Shown piece by piece: positions 4,327 to 5,345 of a stretch of DNA of 5,345 bases; position 1 is the first letter of the stretch, and each line of letters begins with the position of its first letter. Both the position numbers and the translations under genes were made by a program. The notes beneath the pieces were generated by a model, which worked only from the letters and a program-made list of their open reading frames with translations, did no database searches and was not told the DNA's origin. This DNA comes from Spirochaetales bacterium (lineage in GTDB: Bacteria > Spirochaetota > Spirochaetia > DSM-27196 > SLST01): assembly GCA_007130265.1 (NCBI GenBank), contig SLST01000428.1:1-5345 (forward strand), given 5' to 3'.

Positions 4327-5345
4327 ATTGTACACGACGTTGAGCGAGCTCATCGCCATCGCCGCGGCGCCTATCATCGGATGAAGCAGGCCGAGCATCG
4401 CGATCGGCACCGCAACGGCGTTGTACCCCCATGCCCAGAAGTAGTTCTGCTTGATCTTGCGGAAGGTCGCGGCGGAGAGATTGACCGCCGTGACGAGCGT
4501 TCCGAGGTTCCCGCGAACGAGGGTCACGTCTGCCGCCTCGATCGCGACGTCGGTTCCCGTTCCTATCGCGATGCCGACGTTCGCCTGCTTGAGCGCCGGG
4601 GCGTCGTTGATGCCGTCACCAACCATGGCGACGAGCTCGTACTCGTCTTGAAGCTTGCGGATCTCCGCAACCTTGCCGTCGGGGAGGACGTTCGCGATCA
4701 CCCGCGAGATCCCGACTCGGTCGGCGATCGCGCGCGCGGTGCGCTCGTTGTCTCCGGTGATCATCGCGGTCGAGATGCCCATGCGCTCGAGCTCGGCGAC
4801 CGCGGCGATGCTGTCTTCCTTGATGGGGTCCGCCACGGCGATGACGCCGAGCAGCCGATCGCCCCGAGCCACGAGGATCGCGGTCTTCGCCTCCTGCTCG
4901 AGACGAACGAGATCCTGTTCATGCGGCGACGGATCGAGGCCGGCGTCGGCCATGAGCTGCCGGCTACCGACGAGCACCCTCGTTCCATCGACGAGCCCGC
5001 GCACACCGCGGCCGGTAATTGCCTCGAAATCCGTGGGACTTGCAGGAGTGAATCCCTGCTCACGGGCGCTCTGGACCACCGCATGGGCAAGCGGATGCTC
5101 GCTCGCGCCCTCGAGCGCGGCGGCGGCGGCGAGGAGCGTTTCCTCGGAGACACCCTTGGCGGGTACGACGTCGGTTACCTCCGGTCGACCAACGGTGATC
5201 GTTCCCGTCTTGTCGAAGGCGATGACGCGCACGTCCTTGAGCGTCTGGACCGCCTCGCCGTTTCTGATCAGGACGCCCTTCTCCGCGCCGACGCCGCTTC
5301 CTACCATGAGCGCGGTGGGAGTGCCGAGCCCGAGCGCGCAGGGGC
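4183..5345 (-). CDS. copA: Copper-exporting P1B-type ATPase (CopA-like), N-terminus off the window
   Basis: C-terminal part of a heavy-metal P-type ATPase that pumps Cu(I) out of the cytoplasm at the cost of ATP. The window edge falls within the membrane CPC metal site: the first whole codons read PCALGLGTPTAL, and the two preceding bases fit the first Cys. Numbering from the Met encoded at 5305-5307, it has DKTGT with the phosphorylated Asp32, the SEHPLA nucleotide-binding His71, TGDN (184-187) and GDGINDAP (230-237). Then come the last two helices with Tyr295-Asn296 and Met317/Ser321, which match the YN and MxxxS copper ligands of CopA. Family proteins normally end near the NSLRLKR block (about 327-333). 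This one runs on for roughly 40 more residues, charged and not family-like, to a stop at 4183-4185. That extension is antisense to the conserved end of the ceramidase-like gene. The N-terminal metal-binding domains and first helices are not in view. Copper specificity is inferred from these ligands. Confidence 0.93.
   Translation of the reverse strand, partial: PCALGLGTPTALMVGSGVGAEKGVLIRNGEAVQTLKDVRVIAFDKTGTITVGRPEVTDVVPAKGVSEETLLAAAAALEGASEHPLAHAVVQSAREQGFTPASPTDFEAITGRGVRGLVDGTRVLVGSRQLMADAGLDPSPHEQDLVRLEQEAKTAILVARGDRLLGVIAVADPIKEDSIAAVAELERMGISTAMITGDNERTARAIADRVGISRVIANVLPDGKVAEIRKLQDEYELVAMVGDGINDAPALKQANVGIAIGTGTDVAIEAADVTLVRGNLGTLVTAVNLSAATFRKIKQNYFWAWGYNAVAVPIAMLGLLHPMIGAAAMAMSSLNVVYNSLRLKRVQIEPGFLRESERGKGRVGERREEPFLAGTGPRHDTGLVGE

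Noticed and set aside
1..5345. CRISPR arrays, tRNA or rRNA genes, phage genes, tandem repeats
   Set aside because: None of the expected repeat or structural signatures was seen on either strand.

Overview
The window is GC-rich (about 60% or more by eye) and comes from a bacterium. The only pointers to a Gram-negative-type envelope are a lipoprotein signal on an exported thioredoxin-like protein, a CcdA/DsbD-type membrane reductant carrier, and a membrane-anchored ceramidase-like enzyme. The phylum cannot be named from the sequence. No rRNA, tRNA or CRISPR array is present. Both window edges cut through genes.

Layout. Bases 3-890 (+) are the C-terminal part of an IS4-like DDE transposase whose N-terminus lies off the left edge. 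Bases 891-1182 hold no convincing gene and probably include the right flank of that insertion sequence. They end in a good sigma70-type promoter (1121-1149). Bases 1183-1257 form an unusual leader. It contains a possible 12-residue peptide with six consecutive arginines, one for each of the six arginine codons. A 14-bp predicted helix in the same leader covers part of the Shine-Dalgarno sequence and the GTG start of the next gene. Two genes overlapping by 4 bp follow: a membrane-anchored thioredoxin-fold protein with a degenerate active site (1255-1740), and a short CcdA-like six-helix transporter with its two conserved cysteines (1737-2396). Convergent to them (2467-2823, -) is a lipoprotein thioredoxin with an intact CPTC site. 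Divergent from that is a membrane-anchored neutral-ceramidase-like hydrolase (2902-4326, +). The right edge is the C-terminal two thirds of a CopA-type copper P-type ATPase (4183-5345, -), which runs into the ceramidase gene tail to tail with a 144-bp overlap.

How the genes may work together. CcdA-family proteins pass electrons from cytoplasmic thioredoxin across the membrane. The CPTC lipoprotein is the obvious extracytoplasmic acceptor, and the degenerate thioredoxin-like protein, cotranslated with CcdA, may be an adaptor or chaperone instead of an oxidoreductase. The copper ATPase nearby would fit a role in metal or thiol handling at the envelope, but that link rests only on proximity.

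The most interesting region is the 1183-1257 leader. Its arrangement resembles an erm-type translational attenuator: stalling in the arginine run would mask the 5' arm of the helix and free the start site of the redox operon. The weak point is that the leader peptide has no visible Shine-Dalgarno sequence.
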